NCBI RefSeq assembly: GCF_002776525.5
Contig: NC_045437.1
Coordinates: 134,387,979-134,451,978, forward strand
Length of the DNA: 64,000 nucleotides
Direction of reading: 5' to 3'
Source of the DNA: Piliocolobus tephrosceles
Taxonomy: Eukaryota; Chordata; Mammalia; Primates; Cercopithecidae
Part shown: piece by piece, positions 33,400-44,719 of the stretch
Position numbering within the stretch: position 1 is the stretch's first letter
Layout of the letters: the number at the start of each line of letters is the position of its first letter
Translations under genes and position numbers: made by a program
The notes under the pieces: generated by a model
Told to the model about the DNA's origin: nothing
The model's input: only the letters and a program-made list of their open reading frames with translations
The model's database searches: none

Positions 33400-36300
33400 C
33401 AATGAGTTCAACTTTTTTAGATTCTAAGTGTGAGATCGCATGTTATTTGGTCTGTGTCTGGCTTACCACACTTTACATAATGTCCTCCAGGTTCATCTAC
33501 GTTGTTACAAATGACAGGATTTCTTTTTTAAGGCTAAATACTATTCCATTGTGTATATATACCACATTTTCTTTATCCAGTCACCCACTGATAGAACTTA
33601 GGTTGATTTCCTATCAGGCTGTTGTGAATAATGCTACAATGACCATGGAAGTGCAGCTATATCTTTTACATACTGATTTCAGTTCCTTTGGATATATATC
33701 AAGTAGTGTGGTTGGTGGATCACGTGGGAGATCTATTTTTTAATTTGGAAGGGACCTCCACACAATTCTCCATAGTGCCTATACTATTTTTATTCCCACA
33801 ATGTGTGGGGGTTGCCTCTCTATATCCTCACCTTTTTTATAACAGCCATCTGCCATCATTTTGATAATAGCCATTCTAACTGGTGTGAGTTGATATCTCA
33901 CTGTTGTTTTAATTTGCATTTCTTACATGATTAATGAGGTTGAGCATTTTTCATGTACCTATTAGTCAATCATATGTCTTCTTTTAAGAAATGCCTGTTC
34001 AGATCCTTTGTCCATTTTTAAAATCAGGTTATTTGTTTTCTTGCTATTGAGTTTCTTGAGTTCCTTACATATTTTGAACATTAATCCCTCATGAAAGGTA
34101 TGGTTTGCACATATTTTGTCCCAGTCCAAAGGTTGTCTTTACATTCTGATGTTCCCTTCACTGTGCATGAGCTTTTTTATTTTGATGCAATCCCATTTGT
34201 GTATTTAGATGTAATCCCTTTTGGCCTGTGCTTTGGGGTAATATGCCCAAAAATCATTATCCAGATCAATATCATGGAGCTTCTCCCCTAAATTTTCTTC
34301 AACGGATTGAATATCCCTTATCTGAAATGCTTGAGACAAGAAGTATTTTGGATTTGGATATCTTTTTTTTTTTTTTCATTTTGAAATACTTGCATTAAAT
34401 AGTTGAGCATCCCACATTCAAAGATCCAAAATGCAAAATATTCCAGTGAGCATTTCTTTTGAGCATCAGTTACATTGGCATTGAAAAAGTTTAAGATTTT
34501 GAGGTATTTCAGATTTTGGATTTGGGATGCTCAAATTGTAATAGTTTTACAGTTTTAGGTCTTACATATAAGACTTTAATCCATTTTGAGTTTATTTTTG
34601 TATCTGATGTAAGATGAGGGTCTAATTCCATTCTTCTACATGTGGACATCCATTTATTCCAACAGAATTTATTGAAGATACTGTCCTTTCCCCATTGTGT
34701 GTTCTTGGCACCTTTGTCAAAGATCAATAACTGTAAATGTGTGGATTTATTTCTAGAGTCTCTATTCTATGCCGTTAGTCTATGTCTCTGCTTTTACACC
34801 AGCACCATGTTGTTTTGATTATTATAGCTTTGAAATATAATTTGAAATCATGTAATGTGATGCTTCTGGCTTTGTTCTTTTTGTTCAAGAATGCCTTGGC
34901 TATTTAGAGTCTTTTGTGGCTCCATAGAAATTTTAGAATGGTTTCTATTTCTGTGAAATTTTAATAGAGATTATAGTTAATCTGTAAAATGTTTATATCT
35001 CTTGGGTAATATTAACATTTTAACAATATTCTTCCAATCCATAAACATGACATATCTTTCCATTTATTTGTGTCTTCTTTAATTTCTTTCATCAGTATTT
35101 CATAGTTTTCAGCATACAGGACTTTTATCTCCTGGGTTAAATGTTATCCTAAGTATTTCTTTTATTTTTATTTTTTAGTAGCTACTTTAAATGGAATTGT
35201 TTTCCTGATTTATTGTTTGCACAGTTTCTTGTTAATGTACGGAAATGATACTGATTTTTGTATGTTGATTTGGTATCCTGTAAATTTACTAAATTCATTT
35301 ATTATATCTTTATTATAGTTTTTGTGAAATCTTGAGGGTTTTCTGTGTATTAAGATCCTGATATTTGCGAACAGAGATAATTTAACATTTTTCTTTCCAA
35401 TTTGGATGCCTTTTATTTCTTTTGCTTGCCTAATTGCCCAGGCTAGGACTTTCAATCTTATTTTGAATAGACGTGGTAAAAGTGGGCATCCTGGTCTTGC
35501 TCCTGATATCAGAAAAAAAAGCTTTCAACTATTTGCTACTGAGAATGATGTTAGCTTTCAGTTTGTCATGCACAATCTTCATTGCATTGAAGTACATTCC
35601 TTCTGTACCAATTTATTGAGAGTTTTTAACATAAAATGATGTTCAATTATGTCAAAAGCTTTTCTGTATCTCTTGAGACAATCATAGGGATTTCGTCCTT
35701 CATTCTGTTAATGTGAGGTATCACATTTATTGATTTCTGTATGTTGAAAAATGCTTACATCCCAGATATAAATCCCACTTGATCACAATGAATGACTTTT
35801 AATGTGCTGTTGAATTCAGTTTGCTAGTATTTTGTTGAAGATGTTTGCATTAATCCTGATCAGGGATACTGTCTTGTATTTTTAAATTTTCCTTACAGTG
35901 GCATTGTCTGGTTTTAATATCACAGTAATGCTGTCTTCATAAAATAAGTTTGAATGTAGTCCTTCTTCAACATTTTTGAAAGAGGTCTAGGAGAATAGAT
36001 ATTAGTTCTTTTTTAAATGTTTGATAGAATTCAGCAGTGAAGCTATCAGGTCCTAAGCTTTGCTTTAATGGGAGACTTTTTATCACCAAATCAATAACAT
36101 TACTCATTATTGTTCTGTTCAGATTTTCTATGCATTCATGATTTGGTCATGGTAGGTTGTATGTTTCTTGGAATTTATCCATTTCTTCTATGTTGCCCAA
36201 TTTTTGGCACATAATTGTTCATAGCAGTCACATGCTATTGTGGCCTCAGTTGTAATGCCTTCTTTTTCATTTCCTATTTTGAGTTTTTTTTTCTTAGTCT

Positions 36301-37375
36301 TGCTAAAGGTTTGTCAGTTTTGTTTATCATTGCAAAAAACAACCCCTAGTTTTATTAGTCTTCACTATTGTTCTTCTAGTCACAATCGCATTTATTTTTG
36401 CTCTCATCTTTATTACTGCCTTCCTTCTACTAACTTTAAGCTTAGTTAATTCTTATCTTTCTAGTTCCTTGAGATATAACATTAGATTGTTTATTTGAGA
36501 TCATTTTTTTCTTTTTTGATGTAGACATTTATTACTATAAAATTCCCTATTAGATTGGCTTTTTCTGTGTCCCATAAGTTTTGGAATGATAAATGTATAT
36601 TTTTTTGTCCCAGGATATTTTTACATTTCCCTTTTAATTTATCTTTGACAGATTTGTTGCTCAGAAATATGTTGTTTAATTTCCAGGTATTTGTGAATTT
36701 TATAAAGTTGCTCCTGGTATTGATTTCTAGTTTCATGCCACTGTGGCCAGAAAATAATACGTGGTAGGATTTCAATCTTCTTAAATGCATTGAGACTTGC
36801 TTTGTGGCCAAGCATGTGATCCATCCTAGAAAATGTTCCATGTATAATTGAGAAGAATATGTATTCTGCTATGATTGGATGGAATATTCTGTATGTCTGT
36901 TAGATTTATTCTATTTGGTCTGATGTTTCCTTGTTGACTTTTTTCTGAATGATGTGTTCATGGCTAAAATTGGGGTATTGAAGTCCTCTACTATTGTTGT
37001 ATTGCAATCTATTTCTCCCTTCAGATCTATTAATATTTGCTTCATATATTCAGATGCTCCAATTTTGGGTGCATGTATATTTACAATTATTATAACTTCT
37101 TGATGAACTGATACTTTTATCATTATATAATGACCTTTTCTCTTTCTTTTAGCTTCTGACTTAAGGTCTATTTTATCTAATATAAGTATAACTACCCTTG
37201 CTCTCTTTTGGTTTGCATTTGCATAGAATATTCCTTCACTCTCAGTCTATATATGTTCTTCAATGAGAAGTGAGTTTCTTGCAGGTGCCATACATTTAGA
37301 TCTTTTTAAAATCCATTTAATCACTCCATAACTTCTGATTGTAAGATTTAATCAATTTGCAATCAAGGTACTTAT
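33400..37375 (-). pseudogene. L1M ORF2p pseudogene
   Basis: Readable minus-strand pieces include the endonuclease region (IHAPKIGASEY and DFNTP at 36911-37123; GHSG instead of DHSG at 36491-36841), RT palm (LFANI instead of the FADD motif at 35210-35455) and the post-RT region (FDKGAKNTQWGKDSIFNK at 34509-34727). Catalytic residues are lost at both enzyme sites, and many stops separate the pieces. A MITE interrupts it at 34302-34539. Confidence 0.85.
34302..34539. mobile_element. DNA-transposon MITE nested in L1M (Tigger-like)
   Basis: The surrounding L1M ORF2 sequence is interrupted by a 238-bp unit with related inverted ends: left gaatatcccttatctgaaat, right atttgggatgctcaaattg. These ends match the form of pogo/Tigger-type terminal repeats (gttgagcatcccttatc). 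A TA target is compatible with the L1 sequence on both sides. The subfamily is uncertain. Confidence 0.65.
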
Positions 37376-37999
37376 CGATAGGTAAGGATTTACAACTGCT
37401 ATTTGTTAATTATTTTCTGATTGTTTTGTAGGTCTTTTGTTCCTTTCTTCTTCTGTTGCTGGCTTCCTTTGTGATTAGGTGATTTTCTCTAGTGTAAGCT
37501 TTGATTCCTTACTTTTTAATCATTTGTGTACTTATTGTAGTTTTTGCTTTGTGGTTCCAATGAGGCTTACATAAAACATCTTAAAATTATAACAGGTTAT
37601 TTTAAGCTGATAACAAATTAACTATGACCACATACCAAGACTCTATACTTTAATTCCACACACACAACCCTACATTTTATTTTCAGTGTCACAATTTAGT
37701 TGTTTTTATATTGTGTATCTTATAAAAATTATTATAGCCATTGCTTTTTAAATAATTTTTTCTTATAATTTTTATACCAAAGATATAAGTAATGTATATA
37801 CCATCATTCTTTACATTATTAAAATATTCTGAATTTGATACATACTTAATTTTACTAGTGGGTTTTATACTTTCATATATTTTAGTGCTACTAATTATCA
37901 CTGTTTTCTTCCATCTTTAAGGATTATCTTGAGCCTTTCTTCTAAGACTGGTTTGTTCATAATGAATTCTCTAAGCTTTTATTTGTCTGGGAAAGTCTT

Positions 38000-38880
38000 T
38001 CTCTCTCCTTCATTTCTAAAAAACAGCATTACCAGGTAAAGTATTCTTTGTTGGCTTTTTTTTTTTCCTTTAGCACTTTGAATATATCATCCAATGTCTT
38101 TTGCTCTGTAAGATTTCTGCTAAGAAATCTGCTATTACACTTATTGGAACTCCATTACATATTTTATGCTCCCTTTCTCTTGCTGATTTTAGGATACTCT
38201 CTTTGTCTTTGATTATTTAACAGTTTAATTATAATATGCCTTGGTGCAGTCTGGCTTGATTGAATTTTATTTGACCTTCCTGTACCTGGATATTCATTAT
38301 TTCCCCCAGATTTATGAAGTTTTCTGTTATTTCTTTAAATAAGCTTTCCACCCCATTTTCTCTGTCTTTTATTTCTGGAACTCCTGTAACTTGCACATTT
38401 GCTATTTTGATGCTGTTCTATAAGTTCCATAAATTTTCTTCAGTCCCTTTCATTATTTTCAACGACCTTACTGTATATTTTCAAATAACCTGTCTGTACG
38501 TTCACAGGTTCTTTCTTTTGCTGGATTAATTTTGCTTCTAAAGCTCTTCATTGCATTTTTTTTTTTTTTTTCATTTCATTAATTCTGTTTTTCAGTCCCA
38601 GGACTTCTGTTTGATTTTTTAAAATAATTTCAATCTCTGATAAATTTCTAGCTTAGGTCATTTATTCTTTTCTTGATTTCATTGAATTGTTTCTATGTAT
38701 ATTCTTAATTTTCACTGAACTTCCTTAGAATGACTATTTTGAATTCTCTGTTGGGTTGTTCATATGTCTCTATTTCTTAGGGGTCAGCTACTGAGAGATT
38801 TTATTATGTCCTTTCAGTGCTGTTACTTCTCCTTAGGTTTTCATGTTTCTTTTTGCCTTATATTAATATCTATGCACTTG
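38000..38880 (-). pseudogene. L1M ORF1p pseudogene
   Basis: The antisense wording (tttgctctgtaagatttctgc, tattccaattacttc-like T-rich coiled-coil region, attttgaattctctgttggg) matches old L1M ORF1. No frame is open beyond about 70 codons. Confidence 0.6.
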
Positions 38881-38899
38881 TCAAAGCAGGGGCTTATTT

Positions 38900-40438
38900 T
38901 AGTCTTTGCAGACCGACTTTATACGTGAGAGACCTTCACTAGTCAGCCCATCCAAACATTCTGGGCAGGACATCTAGTATGGTCCGTGGGTGAGTGTGTT
39001 GCTTAAGTCTTTTTAAGCAGGCTAGCCTGGGTGAGCGGATGGGTGGGTCTGGTACCTGGGTCTGTGGGGTTGGGCCTTAAGGCTTGGTCTATAGGAGTCC
39101 ACCTTTTTATTGAGTCCATGGTTGTATGCCTGTTGACTATACCATGAGGGCAGGCCTGGAGCCTGTATCCACAAGGGCAAGTCTGGAGCCTGGGTTCACA
39201 GGAGCTGACCTGATGCTGGAGGTGGCCTTGAGCCTTTGGTTGCAGAAGTTGGGCAGGCACTGGAACGAGCCTGGGATCTGAGTCCACAGTGCACTACCCA
39301 ATAGTGATACTGAGGTCCAAGTTTGTGGGGGCAGATTTGGGTCTTGGGTCTAAGGGGCCTGGTGTAGAGAATCAGTCTTCAGGGAGGTCCTGGGGCCTCC
39401 GTTTACAGAGACTGGCCTGGCACTGGGGTCTACCAGGATGGGCTGAGACCAGGTCTCCTGAGACCTGAGGCCACAAGTGCCAGCCTTGAGACTGGATGTG
39501 TGGGTGCTGGCCTGGAACCTATGCCCACATTATTAGCCTTAATCCTGAGATTGTGGGGGCCAACCTGCAACCTGGGTTTACAGGAGTGATCTTGAAACCT
39601 GGGTTTATTTTGGCTGGTCCAGTACTTTCCCTTGAAGTCCACTGGAATAGTCCTTGAGCCTGGGTCAGCTGGAATGTTATGATGCATGAATGGGCTTAGC
39701 ATTGGGCAGGCTTCGTGCCTGTGTCTGCAGATGCTTGCCTGGTGCCTGAAGCTAGGAGTGCTGACCTGGTGCTGAGGCAAGCCTGATTTGTAACCTAGAG
39801 TAATCCTCGTGCCTCAGAGGCTGGCTTGGCACTGAGTTGACATCAAGCCTGTATCCATAGTAGCTAGCTTGATGACTAGAACTACGGAAGCCAGCTTGGT
39901 GTTGCAGCAGGCCTGAAACCTGGCACTCTGAGGGTTGATCCAGCACTGGTTTGGAGTCTTGGGCCACTGGGGCTGGCCTGGCAGTAGAGTAACACAGACA
40001 CCAAGTCCTCTGTGCAGACTAAAAGCCAGAGGCTTATGAAATTCTGCCTGGCAGTAAATGGGTTGAAGGTTTTGTTCATAGGTATTAGCCTGGAATCTGT
40101 GCTGTGGGGGGACTGTTCAGTGCCTCATTTTACTGCAATAAGTCTGGCATTGGAGTCTGAGGCAATATCTGGTGCTCACTTCCCTCTACTTGCCCCAAGA
40201 GGAGGCATCTCTCTCCAGCCTATACTGCCTGATTTTGGAAGAAGGGTGATGCAGATCCTGTAAGAATTTCCCTCCTACCTTCTTTGATATGTTTTTTCTT
40301 ATTTCTGTGCCATATGTAGGTGCTATAATTTCCTTAGTTCTTGTTAAGGTATTTTCTTGAATGGATAGTTGTGCAAATTGATGCTTCTGCACAGTGACAA
40401 ATGCTGGAAAGTTCTATTCCACCATGTTGATGATGACC
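38900..40438 (-). promoter_or_regulatory. L1M 5' UTR with degenerate GC-rich repeats
   Basis: This region is GC-richer and made of loosely repeated units of the type gcctgg-gcctgggt-cacagg (clearest at 39030-39990). It is the antisense of the long 5' UTR seen in L1M elements, where the internal promoter lay. Minus-strand frames of 65 to 116 codons here are Pro/Gln/His/Ser-rich repeat translations, not genes. Confidence 0.6.
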
Positions 40439-40453
40439 AACTAGGAGTTTGTC

Positions 40454-41553
40454 TTTACAGAACTAAAAGCACCAGGGCAGAAGAATATTAGCACAAAGAC
40501 AATTAATGAAGAAATAATTGTAAAACCAAATGCAATTAGTATCATATTCAGTAGAGAAATAGTTTAATATTTTAAGGCACATTGTGATTGTTAAGTACAG
40601 AAAGTCAGAAAAGACTGTCCTTCTTTTTTAAGCAATGCAGTCAACATTTTCAATAAAACCAGATAATCCCAAATCCTTTGGTTGACTGATGACACACCTT
40701 TATCACCCACATCTTCGAGTAGCTCTCCAAGGTGCTGAATCATAAGTGCTTCTAATTATTCTTACAAACCAGAGCCAGAATGCTAGTTCATGGCAGTCAA
40801 CCCTAAAAGGCAGAAGATGCAGAGAACATTCCCTGAGCTTCCGAGTCATCAACCACAAATTACTTTATTTTGAGTAATTTCTCAACATATAAAACTAAAA
40901 TCTAAAATAGGCCTGAAGTTTATTTCATCTGATTTGTACAGCTTACTTGACGAGCCAAGCTCTTGAAGACAGGCAAAATTGGGCTTTAATCCACAGTGAG
41001 AAGCAGACTGACTGTCTTCCAGTTGGTGCTAAAGTTGTTCTCATGTAAAAGGCTTTCTTGGATTAATTCCACTGATTCTAAATATTCCTTTACATATTAA
41101 TACTTACTATAACCTGTATTTTAGAATTTGTGTTTGTAATTCTTCTCATTGATTTATATTTTATCTCTCACAACTAAATTGTATGCTTATTGGTAATGGT
41201 AGATCGTGTGTCTAACTTTTCATATCTAAAAGCATGGTTTTATGTAAAGGATTCTTAACAATGATGCTTTAATGAATAAAACACTATAAGTTAACATACC
41301 AGTCAATTCTGCCTTTCACTTCAATTTTAGATTTTTCTATTCAGGAAAAAGAAGGCAACCAAGATGACCAATTACATTATATATATATAATTTTTGTTGC
41401 ACAATAACAAATGTAGATAAAGAACACTTGTTTTCTCTCTGCCTCTGGCTGCTACCTGTAACTTTAGGTTAGTGGTAGCTTCTTTATCCTATCATTTTCA
41501 AAATTCTATGGCATATAACAATCATTAGACTCTTTATAATTTATATGAAAATA
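40454..41553. other. No gene recognised
   Basis: AT-rich unclassified sequence between the L1M target site and MADE1. Confidence 0.5.
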
Positions 41554-41632
41554 TTAGGTTGGTGCAAAAGTAACTGTGGTTTTTACCATTACTTTAATAG
41601 CAAAAACCGCAATTACTTTTGCACCAACCTAC
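41554..41632. mobile_element. MADE1 mariner MITE; miR-548-like hairpin
   Basis: A 79-bp palindrome starts ttaggttggtgcaaaag and ends gcaccaaccta, the MADE1 (Hsmar1-derived) consensus. The arms pair over about 30 bp with one C/A mismatch and one G/U wobble around a 17-nt loop. MADE1 copies are the source of the primate miR-548 family. The 3' arm contains caaaaaccgcaattactttt, very close to miR-548 3p products. Expression of this copy is not shown by sequence. Confidence 0.93.
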
Positions 41633-42774
41633 TCATTTTAAGAAAGATTTTTGAAACACCACATCAAGCTAATTTCTATGTAGATCTGCATATTCCCTAT
41701 GGAAGTGCTGTGAGTTAAATGTAGACAGCAAGGATTGATAGTATAATTAAAATCAAGAGCACATTTTCGAACTATGAAAGACATTTGAGATCAACTAGCC
41801 TAAGCTTCTCACATTTTAGAGGCTGGAAAAATTGAGGCTCAGAAATACTAAATGACTTTTTTAGGTTATAAAGTACAGTGCTGGGCCCAAAAAGCCATGA
41901 ACCCTCTGTGCCATTTTACTGATTTTTTTTTTCCTAGTACAACTTGTATGTATTTAAAAAAATATATTGACCAAGTCACAAGTATCTTGAAGACATCACA
42001 GTGTACAAGCAGTGACCTCTATTGAAGAGTAGAAGTCATACCCTCCCATGTAGCTGATTTTTGCCTTTCCCAAAATAGTGAGATCTAAAATCTCCAAAGG
42101 GCAACTATAGGCAGGTGTTTCTCTGATCTAAATCATCCTTTCTAAAAACATTTCAAGTAAAACAGGGTTGGCAAGCTCAAAGGGATATGTTCACCAATAA
42201 AAGAACATTTTATTAATATCTTTTTGATATAATAAACATTTCAGCTTAGGTCTTATCATTCAATCACCTGATATTGCAGCCTGTAAACATGTGGCCAAGT
42301 GTACAGGGAAAAAATATAACTATCAGTCTTTTCAAGAGCCTAGGGAGTCACCTTTGAATAAAGCAGTGCATTTTCATGTAAAAAAATTACTTGTTTCTTT
42401 TAGATATATTCTATATGCTGTATGCCACACAAATCCTCAAGAAAATGAGACAAAGAAGCAGCCCTTCCTCAAATGAAAAAAATTATTCACTGCCAAACCT
42501 ATAGTATACAAGATCTAACTTTAACACCTTTCTGGTTAATACCTCGCTGTCCCATACTTGGCTTCATAAAACTTTAATTTTTAAGATGTTACATAAAGCC
42601 ATTTAACCACACTGGTCTTGTATTAATTAATAATAAAGTTTACATTTCTTATTGATCAGACTGGCCACATTTACGAGCTTAACGACAAAAACAACAAATT
42701 ATGCTTTTGAGGCCATAGGGAAACAGGTAACCTCATACACTATGAGTTGACTTGCATAGGACTTCAATCCCTAG
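41633..42774. other. No gene recognised; one weak old repeat
   Basis: A decayed MIR- or MER-like patch (cattttagaggctggaaaaattgaggc) lies at about 41790-41900. The rest is unclassified AT-rich DNA. Confidence 0.45.
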
Positions 42775-43110
42775 GAAGAATTTTGCAATATCTAAGAAAA
42801 CTCTATATGTATTCATCCTATGACCCAAAAATCTAGTAATTTATCCAAAAAAATATATATTTCCATAAGAATTAAGCAACATATGCACTTATTCATGGTA
42901 GTATTAATTGTGACCAAAAAATACTGGGAAAACCCCAAATGCCAAGCCACAGAAGACTGGTTGAACACACCACTGTACATACACACATGAAGTATTTAGA
43001 AGTACAAAACAATTTTCACACATTTTTATGAAAAAAACTTGGAATCATTTTCAAGATATACCACTACGTAAAAACACCAAGGTATAAAATAACATATATC
43101 ATGCATGATC
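42775..43110 (+). mobile_element. L1M (L1ME-type) 3' fragment
   Basis: The run attcatcctatgacccaaaa ... agtaatttatccaaa ... cccaaatgccaagccacaga ... agactggttgaac ... caaggtataaaataacat follows the sense order of the ORF2 end and 3' UTR of old L1ME elements. Confidence 0.75.
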
Positions 43111-43194
43111 TTTGAGTACAAAGTAGGGCTAAATATGAGTAAATCTAAATATACATGGATATAGATGCACATATTCATTTGCATATGTGCACAG

Positions 43195-43233
<39 letters not shown>

Positions 43234-43256
43234 TATATACACACACACACATATAT
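43195..43256. repeat. (TA)n(CA)n compound microsatellite
   Basis: A TA run, a CA run and a second shorter TA/CA cycle, located directly after the L1ME fragment. Confidence 0.95.
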
Positions 43257-44469
43257 GTGCAACACAGCAAAACAGACACAACAGGACAGGTCATCTCCCT
43301 TGAACGAATGACCAAACACAGGTCTAGGGATGTTTAAGCAGTTGTCCATGTTCATTTACCTCATCTGTAATGGAGCTAGGATGATGAGAATCCCACTAAC
43401 TCCTAGATCACTGTATCTTCCCACATATGATTTATCCTCATCCACATACAAAGAGATCAGGACTATTGATGTTAATAAAGTACTGACATTTTTCAAAAGT
43501 GTTAGGAATTTGCTGTATTTTATTTAAGTAGAAGTAACTATCCTGTACCTTTATAGAAAAGTATATACATCCAAGTCGCACTTTCAGAAGATATAGTCTA
43601 CAGATATCAAGGAAATTCTGTACATTGGCTGGAAAACTCACAGACACTAAAAAATAGGATAAAATTTATAGCCATTTACCTTTTCAATAGATTTCTGATA
43701 TTACAATAGATTATTGTCTCATATGACAGCCTGTATGATTGTCTTTCAAAATCTGCAACGATTCTAGCTTAATTCAAACTTTCTAAGCTTCTCTTCTACT
43801 ATTCTTCAGCATAAACACTGCCCTTTATTAGTCTTATCTGCTCATTGTGTCTTGTAATTCTTCATTTATTTGCCATTGTTTGTGCTACTACTTTATTTCA
43901 GCTATAAACTGTAGAAAGAATCTTAACTCCTAGCAGCCTACCCATAAAAGCAATTTAATGCAACGTCATGGAGTACCCCTGAAAATTCAAGGCTTTCAGA
44001 AAAGAAAGTGACCAGATAAGCAGAGGAAGTCTGAGTGTCTGGAAGTTCTGAAGTCTATTTTGGGAAGGCACCATGAGCTTTTGATTCACCTCCCTCTCTG
44101 ATGGAGGAAGGGCAGTTTACCACAGTAAAAATCTATATGTTATTATAGAAAAAAAGCAATTGATATTGTTCGGGTGAAAATAATATACGTCCGTCTCATT
44201 GCTAATATCTCAAGATTCAACATCTCTGTGTCTTCTGTGACAAATTCTTTGGTCTTTTGAGATCACAGTGGTAGCAAAACCTGTATTCCTACATTACTCA
44301 TTGCCAGACAACACAGTGGACAAAAGTTTACACTCCAATTATAAGCCTATGCCACTTATTTTTAAGTAGTTTCTTACAACTTACATCTTGCTGTTTCATT
44401 GTGATTTTGCCTCTCCAATTGTGAAGAAAAACACAAACCAGTTTGTTTAATATCAGTTACATAATGTGC
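43257..44469. other. No gene recognised
   Basis: Unclassified AT-rich DNA with short open frames only. Confidence 0.5.
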
Positions 44470-44600
44470 CCTGTATGAGCAGCTATATAACTACATTTAT
44501 TCCTCACAACAATTTCATGAGATACTGTTATCACCCCTTTTTCCCAGAGGAAGCAAGTGAGGCTGAGAAGGGTGACATAACTTGCCAAGATCCCATATGC
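44470..44600 (-). mobile_element. MIR SINE fragment
   Basis: The segment ttcctcacaacaatttcatg ... tgttatcacccctttttccc ... agtgaggctgagaagg ... ataacttgccaagatccc matches the antisense MIR core. Confidence 0.78.
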
Positions 44601-44680
44601 TGACACGTATATGCCTACATCATTCAGTTGGCATGCAATCATGTTGTATCAATCAAAAAATCACTCTAGTTCATATGATA

Positions 44681-44682
<2 letters not shown>

Positions 44683-44717
<35 letters not shown>
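44683..44717. repeat. (GT)n microsatellite
   Basis: About 17 uninterrupted GT units. Confidence 0.97.

Positions 44718-44719
<2 letters not shown>

Larger units (their letters stand above)
33075..40438 (-). mobile_element. Near full-length L1M (L1MA/MB-type) LINE-1
   Basis: Antisense L1 is continuous from a T-rich 3' tail (about 33075) through ORF2 and ORF1 to a 5' terminus reading, on the minus strand, as an aacatggtggaatagaac-type L1M start near 40410-40430. A diverged TSD is plausible (aacttggaaattcatc at 33059-33074, aactaggagtttgtc at 40439-40453). Total length is 7.4 kb, including a 238-bp MITE and a 1.5-kb 5' UTR. The reading frames are heavily decayed. Confidence 0.88.

Noticed and set aside
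39003..40079. Series of minus-strand frames rich in Pro, Gln and His
   Set aside because: They translate the degenerate repeats of an L1M 5' UTR, and the frames overlap and shift.
41554..41632. Palindrome considered as a CRISPR-like or viral hairpin
   Set aside because: Its termini and size match MADE1, and there is no repeat-spacer array.
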